Source: Cichorium intybus (taxonomy: Eukaryota; Streptophyta; Magnoliopsida; Asterales; Asteraceae). From it: a DNA stretch of 64,000 nucleotides. The position numbers were made by a program, and so were the translations under genes. The notes under the pieces were generated by a model. It worked only from the letters and a program-made list of their open reading frames with translations, did not search any database and was not told the DNA's origin. Position 1 is the stretch's first letter; every line of letters begins with the position of its first letter. Positions 34,949 to 44,798 of the stretch are shown piece by piece. Where the stretch lies: NCBI GenBank assembly GCA_023525715.1, contig CM042016.1:78661382-78725381 (forward strand). Direction: 5' to 3'.

Positions 34949-35425
34949 TGTTGGGTGTTAAAATCAATTTAATAATCAAGTAATGACTAGTATTCTAACA
35001 TTATAACTTGTACTAAGCAATCACACAGTAATAAGAACAGTTAATGAACAGAGTGAAATGGATAACTTGTGTCGAATGCTTTGATTGATTGATTAAGGGT
35101 TTTACAATTGGGACGATGACTAAAATCACATGCAGACACGGTATGGTATCACTGATATTTATACTTGATCAGTGATACACATAGTACAAATGTTATAGAG
35201 AATATCCTATCAGTTGTACTAGCCAATAGGATAAAAGATTCATTCAACACTTAGTGTACTATTACGCATGCACACAAAAGTTTGACAGCTAAGAAGTCTT
35301 CAGATCCTTCAGGATACTCCCTTCGGAGTCTTCAGACTTCAGGGTCTTCTATTATTTTTTTACTCTTCGGGGTCTTTAGTCAGGTCTTCAGATAGAGGAG
35401 CACTTCAGCACAAATAGACTCAACA
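34949..35425 (-). repeat. 5' LTR of the SIRE-type copia element
   Basis: 477 bp, partner of 3548-4023, ends TGTTG/CAACA. It has the same TATA-in-palindrome core and GTCTTCRG cluster. About 21 substitutions and one indel separate the pair. Confidence 0.95.
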
Positions 35426-35430
35426 ACTGG

Positions 35431-37015
35431 CGGCCTGACGAGTATCTAATACTAAGAAATCTACTAGGTAGTAGAAATCTCCCAATTTGATGATAACATC
35501 TGACAGCATTCCCCTAGAAATCTTTGTAGATTTATCAGCAAGCTGTAAAATCACATCCGTTGGCCTCAAATTACCAAATTCATACTTGTCGAATAGTTGT
35601 CCCGGCAGAATCTTCACACTTGTACCCAGATCTAATAGAGCCTTCTTGATGTGCACATCACCTAAGTTGACAGATATGAGAGGAACTCCTGGGTCCTTTA
35701 TCTTGGGGGGTAATGCGTCCATAATCATTGAATTGACATTCTCAGGCAGTTCAATCCTTTTGGGAAGATGCGACAAAATATGCTTTTTATGAATACACAT
35801 GTCCTTTAGAAACTTCGCATAAGCAGGGACTTCCTTGATAAGCTTAACTAATGGTATATTAACTTTAATCTGACTGAACAGATCCCACATCTCCTCTGCT
35901 TCTGGTCCCTTCTTTCCATATGGTCTCTTTTTCGGCTTTTCCAAAGCCGCATGAAAAGGAGCTGTCCCACTAGTTTCTCCTTTTTCCCATGTACTTGCGG
36001 GTTTCTTTTTCTGAGCTTGACCTTCTTTCTCTCTCTTCTCTTCCTTTTCTAATTCTTCCTTTTTATTGAATACCACCTCCACATCGCTATCTTCTTCTGC
36101 TAGTGGACCTGCGACTTTATTGTCCACCTTCTTTCCACTTCTAAGCGTGATAACTTCATTCACTTGCATCTGTGGTGGTTGCACTTTCTCTTGTTCCCTC
36201 TCCTTCTCCAACTTCATAAGCAAATCCCCCAATTTCAAAATTGCTTGAGTATTGGCATCTTCAGTTTGTTTGAGCTTGAGAAGCATTTCGTAAATCTCCT
36301 TTGTGCCAATGTTCATATTTTCTGCTTGAGGCGCTGGTTGTACATTCTGTTGCCTTACTGGTGGTTGCCTCACATACCTCTGCTGATTAATCCTAAATGG
36401 TCGTGGCGTATTATGGAATTGACCATATCCATGCACTTGGCTAATTTCCTCGTGCGTCATTGAGCACTCACTGTGGTTATGTCTTACTTCACCACATGTA
36501 TTACAGACGACTTGCCCATGTAATACATAAGCTCCTTTCTCCTTCTGAAATCTTGTGAACATCTGATTGAACTTCTTAGTAACTGCACTCAACTCACTTT
36601 GAATCTCTCTTTTCCACTTGTTTTCGGCCTCTATGTTCGCCACATACACCGTGTTATCCTTCATGGATCCACTGACCTTTGGGCCTAAACTTAACTGCTC
36701 CAGGAATCTCCATGCATCTTCCGGCTCTTGCCACATAAACATTCCACTTGATGAAGCATTTATCATTGGTTGATGAGTCTCATTTACTCCTTCAAATAAT
36801 AACCTTACTAACTGCCACTTTGGAATTTCGTGATGTGGGCATGCCCTCATCAACTCCTTCAATTGCTCAAAAGCCTCGTGAAATACCTGCCCAGGCTTTT
36901 GCTCAAAATCTTGAATTGCACATCTAATCTCAGTAGTCTTACTAGCTGGGTAGAATTCATGTAAAAACTTAGCCTTAAGTTGATCCCAAGTAGTGATATT
37001 ATTAGGTGGAAGAGA
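35431..37015 (-). pseudogene. Athila/Tat gag C-terminal half and protease
   Basis: A long open stretch of 539 codons. It carries the gag core (TTWDQLKAKFLHEFYPASKTTEIR, cited here only as a motif; FHEAFEQLKELMRACPHHE) and a single CCHC zinc knuckle CNTCGEVRHNHSEC (about 36495-36535). A charged Lys/Glu-rich linker follows, then an aspartic protease whose active site reads ALLDLGTSVKILP (the usual DxGxS surroundings). The ORF ends in the SIRE LTR. The last protease residues (ILGRPFLAT) are at 3387-3547, in frame after removal of the insertion. Upstream it is cut by the solo LTR at 37021-38309, across which gag is also in frame. This open stretch is far better preserved than the RT part. Confidence 0.92.
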
Positions 37016-37020
37016 TGTAA

Positions 37021-38309
37021 TGTAACACCCCAATTTCACACAAATTTTTTTTTTACCAATACTTTATAATACAAAAGATTTAGTTATACATACGGGGTAT
37101 TACTATTCCGTATCATTACCACAATTTAAAACATTACATACTTTACACAACGAAAGCTACCGTCCCACACTCGACTCTTCTAATTCCTTGTTTGATCACC
37201 TGAGTACATAGCATTTTAAAAAAAAACATACGTAAGACATAATGTCTCGTGAGCAATATGGGTTTAGACCCAAAATAGTTTTCCATATTTAAATCATTTC
37301 AAAATTTCATAATATTTAATTTCCTATGAGCGCACCCATAGGTATCCTTTCTCATTTTATAGCATGTTCCCACGAGTACACCCGTAGGTTTTATATGAGA
37401 CGCACCCGTATAACTCCTCCCTCGATAGCATGAAACGAATTCATCCATCAAGGTACCAATTAGACAACTACTTCGCGACGGGAGGTACCATCCCAGTAGT
37501 GTCTTTTGACCACCCCTACCGCAGCAGGCCGTGATCTTTATCCGGATACTTCTCAACACATCAACAGGGCTCTATCACTTTATTGATTCTCTTCATTTTT
37601 CGTTTGTCTTTTATACAGATTATAGATACATTTTCATGGTGCGTTTTCAATTCCATAAACCATTTTCCAATTCCATAAATAATTTTCCATTTCCATAAAA
37701 CCATTTTCCAATTCCATAAATCATTTTCCATTTCCATAAAACCATTTTCTAATTCCATAAATCATTTTGACTCCAAAACAGTCGGTATAAAACATATTTT
37801 GCTATGTACTCAAAATCCACATATCACTCACCTTGGCTAGTTAGAGAAGTCTAACTAGGATTAATTCATCCCGTTGTGTTTTCCTTTCCTTCAACTTTAC
37901 TCCTTAATACCTAAGGAGTTCATTTAACAAAGAAGAAAAGAGAAAGTTTTTACCTCAAGATGCTACTTCTTAGTCTCATCCTCGATCCCTCTGGCCCTCT
38001 CTAGAAGTCTCTCCCGTGTTCTATGAACTGGGAGAAGATTTTTCTTCTTTTTATACCTAGCCATTTTACAATTTGGTCCCTCAAGTTCTATTTTTCCCAA
38101 AATGGCACAAGAATTTCATTTAATAACATTATAAGTTTTATTTTCTTTCATTCTTACCCCAAAATTATATTTTCTTTACATAGAAGTCATTTGTATGCCA
38201 AATGACCATTTTGCCCTTTTTTACCAATTTCTACTATTACGGCATCGTTCAACCCAAATTTTACATATGTTTATTTTATAGGTTTTACCATTATTTTCGG
38301 GTTCTTACA
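37021..38309 (-). mobile_element. Solo LTR of a chromovirus-type element
   Basis: 1289 bp from TGTAACACCCC to GGGTTCTTACA on the plus strand, with a perfect 5-bp target duplication TGTAA at 37016-37020 and 38310-38314. On the minus strand it starts TGTAAGAACCCGAAAAT and ends GGGGTGTTACA, as in Tekay/Del chromovirus LTRs. No internal region is present. It interrupts Athila/Tat gag between a WFT motif and SLPP, and the frame is restored without it. It contains a 41-bp minisatellite (37650-37770). Confidence 0.94.
37650..37770. repeat. Minisatellite of about 41 bp inside the solo LTR
   Basis: About three units alternate ccattttccaattccataaa and tcattttccatttccataaaa. The last unit carries a c-to-t change. 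Confidence 0.9.
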
Positions 38310-38314
38310 TGTAA

Positions 38315-39283
38315 ACCAGTATTTGGCTTTGTCTTTTAGTATAAAAGGAAATAAGTTTAACCTAAAAATATCCCTATTGGTGTTCCTAGGAGTATTGGCA
38401 ATAGCTATGGCTATGAACTCATACAAGTGATTATATGGATCATCAATCTTGTATCCTCTAAAATGTGTTAACACTCCTATCAATTGAGGCCTAATTTCTA
38501 TTTGAGTATCTACATTATCAGGAATATAAATGGGCGACGAATCGTCATACTCCCGCGGTTGGAGTGCGACGCAACTGATTGCCCTCTCGGTTGTGCAAAG
38601 TATAAAGGTTGAACAAAGTTACCGTTATAGTGATGATAATTGTTGTACCCTTGTTGACCTTGCGACTGTTGCATTCTTCATGGAGGTCCCCGACCTCTGT
38701 TCCATTGTTGTTGCTGCTGTTGAGGAATCCAGCCTTCTTCCTCCTCGTCATATCCATGCTCGACTTCCTGGTATTGATATTGCTGCGGTGGTGGTTGTTG
38801 TGGTTGCACATATTGGGTTTGTTGTGCCAAGGTTTGAAAAGCGGGTTGTTGTTTAAAGATGGTTGATTGGTACGGTGGTTGTAATGGTTGTGATTGTTGC
38901 GGTTGGGAAATGGCAATGTGCTGTCTAGGCGGTGGGTTGTCATCTCGGGTCGGCACTCCCCAAGCCATAGCAGCTGAAAAAGGATTGGTGGTTGGTTGTT
39001 GTAATGGTGGAACTGAAGGCGGAGTGCATGCTGGTATTGATGCGGGGGTTGAAACTGCACCACCAGTAGCACTCGTGCTACCAAAATGAAATTCTGACAC
39101 TGGGGGTATAAATGGAATCCCCCCTGTTACCTCACCCACAGGCTCATGGGTAACATCCTCTATACTAACACTACTAGGACTCATCTTATCTAAACGCCTA
39201 CGTGCACGGTTCTTGCACACGGTTCGTTCGATTTCAGCGTCAAAAAGCAAGGGTGATAATTGCCCACCCCGACGGGTACGCAT
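38315..39283 (-). pseudogene. Athila/Tat gag N-terminal half
   Basis: Starts with an ATG at 39281-39283 (MRTRRGGQLSPLLFDAEIER, a typical Athila/Tat gag start). It continues through a Pro/Gln-rich region (QPQQSQPLQPPYQ, then poly-Gln near 38700), where the frame shifts. It then resumes at 38315-38483 with YKIDDPYNHLYEFIAIA and LNLFPFILKDKAKYWFT. The next residues lie beyond the solo LTR at 37015. The ATG is 122 nt inside the tRNA-Asp primer site, so the start is credible. Inactive because of the frameshift and insertions. Confidence 0.88.
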
Positions 39284-39404
39284 GCACTAGTGCAACACGC
39301 CCGTCAAAACCAAAGCAAAAAATACTAACCAAACTCAAATCTCAAAAACAAAACTAAAAATCAGAAACTAACTCCCTACAGATCACCTAATCTTAAGCTC
39401 ACAA

Positions 39405-39423
39405 CTCCCCAGCAATGGCGCCA
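39405..39423 (-). other. tRNA-Asp primer-binding site of the Athila/Tat element
   Basis: The minus strand reads TGGCGCCATTGCTGGGGAG, complementary (with two changes) to the 3' end of plant tRNA-Asp(GTC). It lies 5 bp from the LTR end. This primer is characteristic of the Athila/Tat group. Confidence 0.88.
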
Positions 39424-39428
39424 AAATT

Positions 39429-40365
39429 TGACATGCAGCTGTCGTTATGCAGTCAAAAATAATAAAAACCTCACTCTCACTAGTACAGTGGTAATCAGGG
39501 TCGATCCACAGGATTTCCATGGTCAAGATAGGTTATAGATTAAAAGTTGCAGTGTCACGCTACAACCAAAGGGACTAATCTCTACTTTCCCAAAAACAGT
39601 CCAAAAAATCCAAAATCCAACAAAGTCCAAAACAAAGCATAAACTTAAACTAAACCAATTCAATCTCTAAACTAGGGTTGTTTACTGAAATCGGAAGATA
39701 TGATCCAAATCCAGAAACACCAAAAACAATCCAAACACATTCAAAGCAATAAAGCATAAAATAAGGTAAAATAAGCAAACCAACATAAACCGAATGATTA
39801 ACTTGCATAAACTTAAGATCCAGAAGGTTCAAAATACTAACAACGAAAATCAGTAACTTTAACCTAATGCTAATGGTTGTCACACCCAAAAACACCAAGC
39901 TACAAGCATAAAACAACTAACTAATAATGAAATTAAATGAAGAAACATAAAATACCACAATGGGTTGCTGAAATCCGAAACTTGGAGTCAAAGAAGCCTT
40001 AAGTCCACCTTATGGGTCGTTCCTTGATTGATGATTTCGACCTAATGGCCTCTATTTATAGTTGTGGAAAATAAGTGACCGCGTCGCGCAACTCTGATAT
40101 CCGCGGCGCGCATGTAGGTTTATCCCTGTTTTTTCGTCATTTGAATTCTTCTCAACGCCTCATCGTTGACTCAGCGCGGCGCGACCATATGCATATCTGC
40201 GGCGCACGTGTTCAGACGACTGTTTTTGTCTTTATCTCCAATATTCTTTCATTTTGTACGCATTTAACCCCTGATTGTAACTTTTCTTTCCAAACAAGCA
40301 CTAACACAAAAAGTGAGAATACCACAGCATGTATGATATAATTTCACCAAGAATAGGGCTCAACA
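39429..40365 (-). repeat. 5' LTR of the Athila/Tat element
   Basis: The inner end TGACATGCAG (plus strand) is certain from the primer site. The outer end is my best estimate, CTCAACA at 40359-40365, which gives TGTTGAG...GCATGTCA on the minus strand. It has a TATA box (TATAAATA, complement of 40053-40060) within CAACTATAAATAGAGGCC, the same context as in the LTR at 63456-64000. Upstream lie CpG-rich GCGGCGCG motifs. Confidence 0.78.
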
Positions 40366-41162
40366 ACGTCTAAAATACTTGATATTACTAGGCGTTGTCA
40401 TATAGCTAACCATGCGTTCACTTTTTACACGCTCTGCCTTCCTTGCTTCCTCCTGGGATGCCCGAATCAGCTCAGGTAGTCGACTGACTATGCTCATACA
40501 AGCAGACACAATCCTAATGGGTCTCTCTTTTCGACTGAGAGCGTCTGCAACTACGTTCGCCTTCCCTGGATGGTACAAAATCTCGCAGTCATAATCTTTA
40601 AATAAGTTCATCTATCTTTGCTGCCTCATGTTCAGCTCCTTTTGATCGAACAAGTACTGAAGACTTTTATGGTCTGTATAGATCTTAAACTTTACCCCGT
40701 ATAGGTAATGACTCCATAGCTTTAATGCTAACACCACGGCAGCTAGTTCAAGATCATGTACCGGGTATCTTTTCTCGGCTTCTTTCAGCTGTCTGGATGC
40801 GTATGCAATCACCCGACCCCTTTGCATTAGGACGCATCCCAGGCCCACCCTGGAAGCATCACTATAAACCACGAAATCTTCCCCACCTTGTGGTAATGCC
40901 AACACTGGGGCTTCACACTGGGCTTTCTTCAACTTCTGGAATGCAATTTGCTGCTCTTCAGTCCATTCAAACTTTTCTCCCTTCTTTGTTAATTTAGTTA
41001 AAAGAGTTGCAATGGAAGAAACATTCTCCACAAATCTCCTGTAATATCCGGCTAACCTAAGAAAGCTGTGTATCTCCGATGAATTCCGTGGCGGCTCCCA
41101 CTTCATTACAGCCTCGATTTTTGCAGGATCAACTTTAACACCCTCGCTGCTAATAATATGCC
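40366..41162 (-). pseudogene. Chromovirus RT C-terminus and RNase H
   Basis: Minus-strand coding carries the RT connection (FLRLAGYYRRFVENVSSIATLLTKLT) and RNase H: FVVYSDASRVGLGCVLMQ with the first acidic residue, RYPVHDLELAAVVLALKLW, GVKFKIYTDHKSLQYLFDQKELNMRQ and DYDCEILYHPGKANVVADALSRK. A single stop (near 40611) separates two open parts in the same frame. Coding then enters the RNase H-integrase connection and is lost at about 40370. Confidence 0.92.
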
Positions 41163-41996
41163 CTAAAACTGAACCTCACAAAGCCAAAATTCACATTTTG
41201 AGAACTTGGCATACAACTTCTCTCGGCGAAGTAACTCCAAAACTTGACGTAGATGCGTCTCGTGCTCTTCCCGGCTCCGGGAATAGATCAGTATATCATC
41301 AATAAACACGATAACCGAGGTATCAAGGAATGGACGACACACTCTGTTCATCAAGTCTATAAAGGCTGCAGGAGCATTGGTTAGTCGAAACGGCATCACC
41401 AGGAACTCGTAATGTCCGTAACGAGTACGAAAAGCAGTCTTCGGGATATCCGACTCTATAATCTTCAGCTGATGATATCCCGATCTCAGATCAATCTTAG
41501 AGAAATAGGATGCTCCCTGAAGTTGATCGAATAAATCATCGATCCTGGGCAGGGGATATTTATTCTTTATGGTGATCTTGTTCAGCTCTCTGTAGTCTAT
41601 ACACATTCATATAGACCCGACTTTCTTCCTCATGAATAGGATAGGTGCTCCCCAAAGTGATGTACTCAGTCGAATAAATCCCCGATCGAGTAATTCCTGC
41701 AGCTGCTTCCTCCACTCTGCCATCTCTGATGGTGCTAATCGATAAGGAGCATGGGCAATAGGAGCTACCCCTGGAACCAAATCTATGCTAAACTTGATTT
41801 GCCGATCCGGTGGCTGTCCCGGGAGCTCATTGGGAAAAACATCAAGAAACTCCTTCACAACTGCGACATCTTCAACGGATAGTTTGATGGGCTCTGTCGA
41901 GACCACATATGCCATGAAAAGTATTCCCTCTTTGCTATTACAACTACGTGCCTTGGCAAAAGAAATGACGGGCATCCTCGTATGTGGCCGCTCACC
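41163..41996 (-). pseudogene. Chromovirus reverse transcriptase
   Basis: Two collinear open pieces. 41607-41975 has the RT entry region (FLDVFPNELPGQPPDRQIKFSIDLVPG, PYRLAPSEMAEWRKQLQELLDRGFIR). 41163-41606 has MCIDYRELNKITIKNKYPLPRIDDL, FSKIDLRSGYHQL, the FLVMPF box and the catalytic VIVFIDDILIYS. In the FxLTNAP box the usual Gly is Arg (PFRLTNAPA), which should damage activity. A stop at 41607 separates the two pieces. It is close to intact otherwise. Confidence 0.93.
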
Positions 41997-42607
41997 CTAA
42001 ATTATCACTCGCGACTCGTCTGGTGCTAGAACCACGATACTTTTCCTTTTACGATCGACTTGAGCATCATTGGTTGCTAACCGGTCCATTCCCACAATAA
42101 CTTCAAACTCTCTGGTGGTGATCAGCTTCAGATCAATAGGGAAAGTGGTCTCGTTTATCTCAAGCTGACACCCTCGAATCTGCTCAGAGACATACACATA
42201 TCTCCCACCTGCCACTGCCACCTCCAATTCTTCGTCCAATGGGGTTAAGGGTATAGAAATTCGGGGCATGAATGATGTGATATAAAGGAGTCTGTGGCTC
42301 CGGGATCAAAGAATACATATACAGGTATCGAATCCAATTTAAAAATACCTGTAATGACATCGGTCTTCTCCCGGGCCCCCTCAACTGTCATCTGGAATGC
42401 TTGGGAGGCCACTGGTCTGCCTCGGCCTCGTGTCTCCTTCCTGTCTCTACCCTGCTCCTCCCGTGCCCTATCTCGGGACTCCCTTATCTTCAGCTGTGGA
42501 CAATCTGCACGGAGGTGGTCTTTAGCTCCATACTGGAAACATACTCGGTTTGTCTGTGTGCAATCTCGGGCATAGGGTCCTGGCTTTCCACACTTAAAAC
42601 AAGACAA
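41997..42607 (-). pseudogene. Chromovirus nucleocapsid zinc knuckles and protease
   Basis: 42245-42607 encodes CFKCGKPGPYARDC (CCHC with His changed to Tyr at the third ligand) and a second box CFQYGAKDHLRADC, in which the second Cys is Tyr. The protease follows, with active-site text FFDPGATDSFIS in place of the usual DSGAT. 41997-42269, in another frame, gives the protease C-terminal motif FPIDLKLITTREFEVIVGMDRLA. Both zinc boxes and the protease active site have lost key residues, and there is a frameshift near 42260. Confidence 0.88.
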
Positions 42608-43640
42608 TATTGGGGGACTAGTAGGGCAATCTCTCGTATGTTGCTTCCGAAATTTGTCGCACCATCTGCCCTCATCCTTCCGAGTCTGACCCCGCGAACC
42701 AGAATCTGACTGCTGGGACTTCTTCTGAGAAGTCTATGGGCACTCCTCAGCCTTCCTCTTCACCTCTGCTGCCTTCCTCTCATTTTGTTGGCGCTGCAGC
42801 TCCGCCTCATGCTCCAACGCCCGATCAACCACCTGCCAGAAGGTGGTCAGTTGGAGTGCCTGTACAACCTCTAGGATTCGAGTCTTCAATCCCCACACGT
42901 ATTTATCTATCTTTCTCTTTTCAGTATTAACCTGATGCTCACAAAATCTTGCTTTTTCTAAAAATACCAAAGTATACTCTTTCACAGACCGGGATCCTTG
43001 CTCTAGATGTAAGAACTCATCCTCCAGCCTCTTCACCGCCACCTCAGAATAGTATTCCTCAGTAAATTTGGCTTTAAATTTCTCTCATGTCAACATTCGG
43101 GCCAGATCGAGACCCAAAGCTCTACTAAAGACTTGCCACCAATACTGGGCATTCCCAGTGAAATGGTTGGTGGCGAACTACACCTTATCCGCCTCTACAC
43201 TTGCTGATTCGAAAGACTTTCTCCGTGTGCATCAACCACTCCATCGCCTGTACGGGATTATCAGCTCCCGCACATTCCTTAGGATTGCAACTAAGGAAAT
43301 TCGTATATGTGCATTCAGTTTTCCCACCTGATGTTCCCTCAACACCTTTGCCTTTATCTACCACGTGTACTCCACTTTCGGCATGTCCCTAGTCTCCAGG
43401 AGCTCCATCATGCACCTGCTTAGCAGTATCCTCCCTCTGTGTCTCTACTATAGTCGGTAATAGCTCCCGTACCACATCAGTAATGATAGCTCGTAAATCC
43501 GGCAGGTTCCCTGCTGCCTGTCCTACCTCCTTGTGTACAGAGCCCTGTGATCATGATCTGCCTCCTGTGGGGGATCCCTACCTAGCACCTCCTCAGCTCT
43601 GACCACACCTGGTGTTTGCCTTCTTCAAAGTTCAACAGAA
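42608..43640 (-). pseudogene. Chromovirus gag
   Basis: Decayed capsid region. The clearest part, 42734-43042 (FLHLEQGSRSVKEYTLVFLEKARFCEHQ and YVWGLKTRILEVVQ), is the retrotrans_gag domain. Upstream sequence to about 43620 shows further broken gag coding, with stops and frameshifts throughout. No single start codon can be defended. Confidence 0.8.
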
Positions 43641-43710
43641 AGATTAGTCACCTAATTAGATAATATATATAAATTATTCTTTTCCAATCATGAATTCCAC
43701 TATCTCCTAA

Positions 43711-43776
43711 GGTTCGAGTCTAGGTATCTACCTTATAGAAACCTAGTTCATTTAAACCTCGGCTCTGATACCAACT
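43711..43776 (-). other. Chromovirus primer-binding site and adjacent inverted repeat
   Basis: On the minus strand the LTR is followed by AGTTGGTATCAGAGCC and then arms GGTTTAAATGAACTAGG (43742-43758) and CCTAGACTCGAACC (43711-43724). One arm differs from the other families but still largely pairs, through a G-U contact. Confidence 0.88.
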
Positions 43777-44798
43777 TGTAACACCCAACTTACAATAATA
43801 AATACACCCCAATTTTCTTTATTTTTTTTCTACACTTTAAAACATATATTATACAGCGAAATATAATGCATGGGTATATGTTACAAGTAAGAGGCGCACA
43901 AGTAGTATATGGAAATACAAACTCTCCCTAAAGCCAGGCTGCTATTATCATCTGCTCTAACCTTGAATCACATCTTTCCCCTTAGTGGGGTCTATAGTAC
44001 CTGCTAGATTAGTATCAACAGGGGTGAGCTACACAAGCTCAGTGAATAATCGATACGTGTCACAGTATATAACATTATAAAGAAATCACATAAACATGTA
44101 ACTACACAGCCACCACATCATACCACAGCCCCGTGCTCATCCACAATGCTCTTAATCAATCATATTCGTCCTTTCCTCGACCCCTGTGGTATCGAGTCAC
44201 AAAGACTCACCGTACACCCCTTGAGTGTGTGATACAACTGCCGGCCAATTAGGCCATCACAACACATGTATGTGGTCCCACCACAATTACTGCTCATACG
44301 GCCGTCACAATATATATATGGTCCCAACCACAAATACTAGGTAAGTGACCCCATAGAAAAGATGGTCTCAACCATAAGTACCGGGTATGTGATCCCACGG
44401 AAAGGTGGTCCCAATCACATGTACGGTTATGTGGACCCACAAGAAAAGTAACACTAAGCCACACAGGCTCCATAGTCACATAACACATAGGGAAAGCATC
44501 GATTACTCACCGTGATGAAATATTATCAATCTTCTCAAACCGAATGCCACTTCAAATTCTGAATGTAGTAATCTTAGTCGTTTATAAAGCTAAGAGCCTT
44601 GCTTCTAAATCCTAGTTGCCTCGAATGTTCATGCCAGAGTACTATTCACACCGGATTACTATTCACGCAGGAGTTACTATTCACACCGGTTTTTTTTTTT
44701 TTGAAAAACGGTTGTTAAAAAACCACCTTATATTAAACATACTTCTTAGAAATATCTGGGGAGTAACACATACATACCAAACCAAAAGTGGTGTTACA
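43777..44798 (-). repeat. 5' LTR of the chromovirus
   Basis: 1022 bp from TGTAACACCCAAC to GTGGTGTTACA on the plus strand. About 44255-44450 contains degenerate 'tatgtgaccccac...ggtctcaatcacaagtac' units related to the LARD 44-bp array. Near 44637-44690 the block tactattcac occurs three times. The outer 5 bp are TCAAG; the partner duplication is not in the window. Confidence 0.88.

Larger units (their letters stand above)
3548..35425 (-). mobile_element. Complete SIRE/Maximus-type Ty1/copia retrotransposon with nested insertions
   Basis: LTRs of 476 and 477 bp (3548-4023 and 34949-35425) start TGTTG and end CAACA, and differ at about 22 positions by my count (4.6 percent). Target duplications are ATTGG at 3543-3547 and ACTGG at 35426-35430 (one mismatch). 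Read on the minus strand: 5' LTR, tRNA-iMet-like primer site, gag with zinc knuckle and a long C-terminal extension, protease, integrase, RT, RNase H, a 2-kb spacer, an extra ORF, polypurine tract and 3' LTR. A LARD (10565-17912) and a composite solo LTR (23339-34005) split it. Without these it is about 13.9 kb. Stops and frameshifts occur in most domains, so it is inactive. The extra 3' ORF and long gag fit the SIRE/Maximus lineage. Confidence 0.93.
1832..40365 (-). mobile_element. Athila/Tat-clade Ty3/gypsy retrotransposon, 3' truncated, hosting nested insertions
   Basis: Read on the minus strand, the order is 5' LTR (39429-40365), tRNA-Asp primer site, gag, zinc knuckle, protease, reverse transcriptase and part of RNase H, ending abruptly near 1832. 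No integrase or 3' LTR is present in the window. Two later insertions split it: a solo LTR at 37021-38309 in gag and a SIRE-type copia at 3548-35425 in the protease to RT linker. In both places the gag-pol frame closes again when the insert and one target duplication are removed. Frameshifts in gag and RT show it is dead. Clade assignment rests on the tRNA-Asp primer site and the RT motifs (FPLPFIDQ, YYCFLDGYSGYNQI, RMPFGLCNAPATFQRC). Confidence 0.88.
40366..44798 (-). mobile_element. Decayed chromovirus (Tekay/Del type), 3' part missing
   Basis: On the minus strand: 5' LTR (43777-44798), tRNA-iMet primer site, gag, two zinc knuckles, protease, RT and RNase H, ending inside the RNase H-integrase connection at the Athila/Tat LTR. 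Integrase, chromodomain and 3' LTR are absent from the window. Either the Athila/Tat element landed here or a deletion removed the rest. Multiple stops and missense changes at conserved sites mark it as old. Confidence 0.88.
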
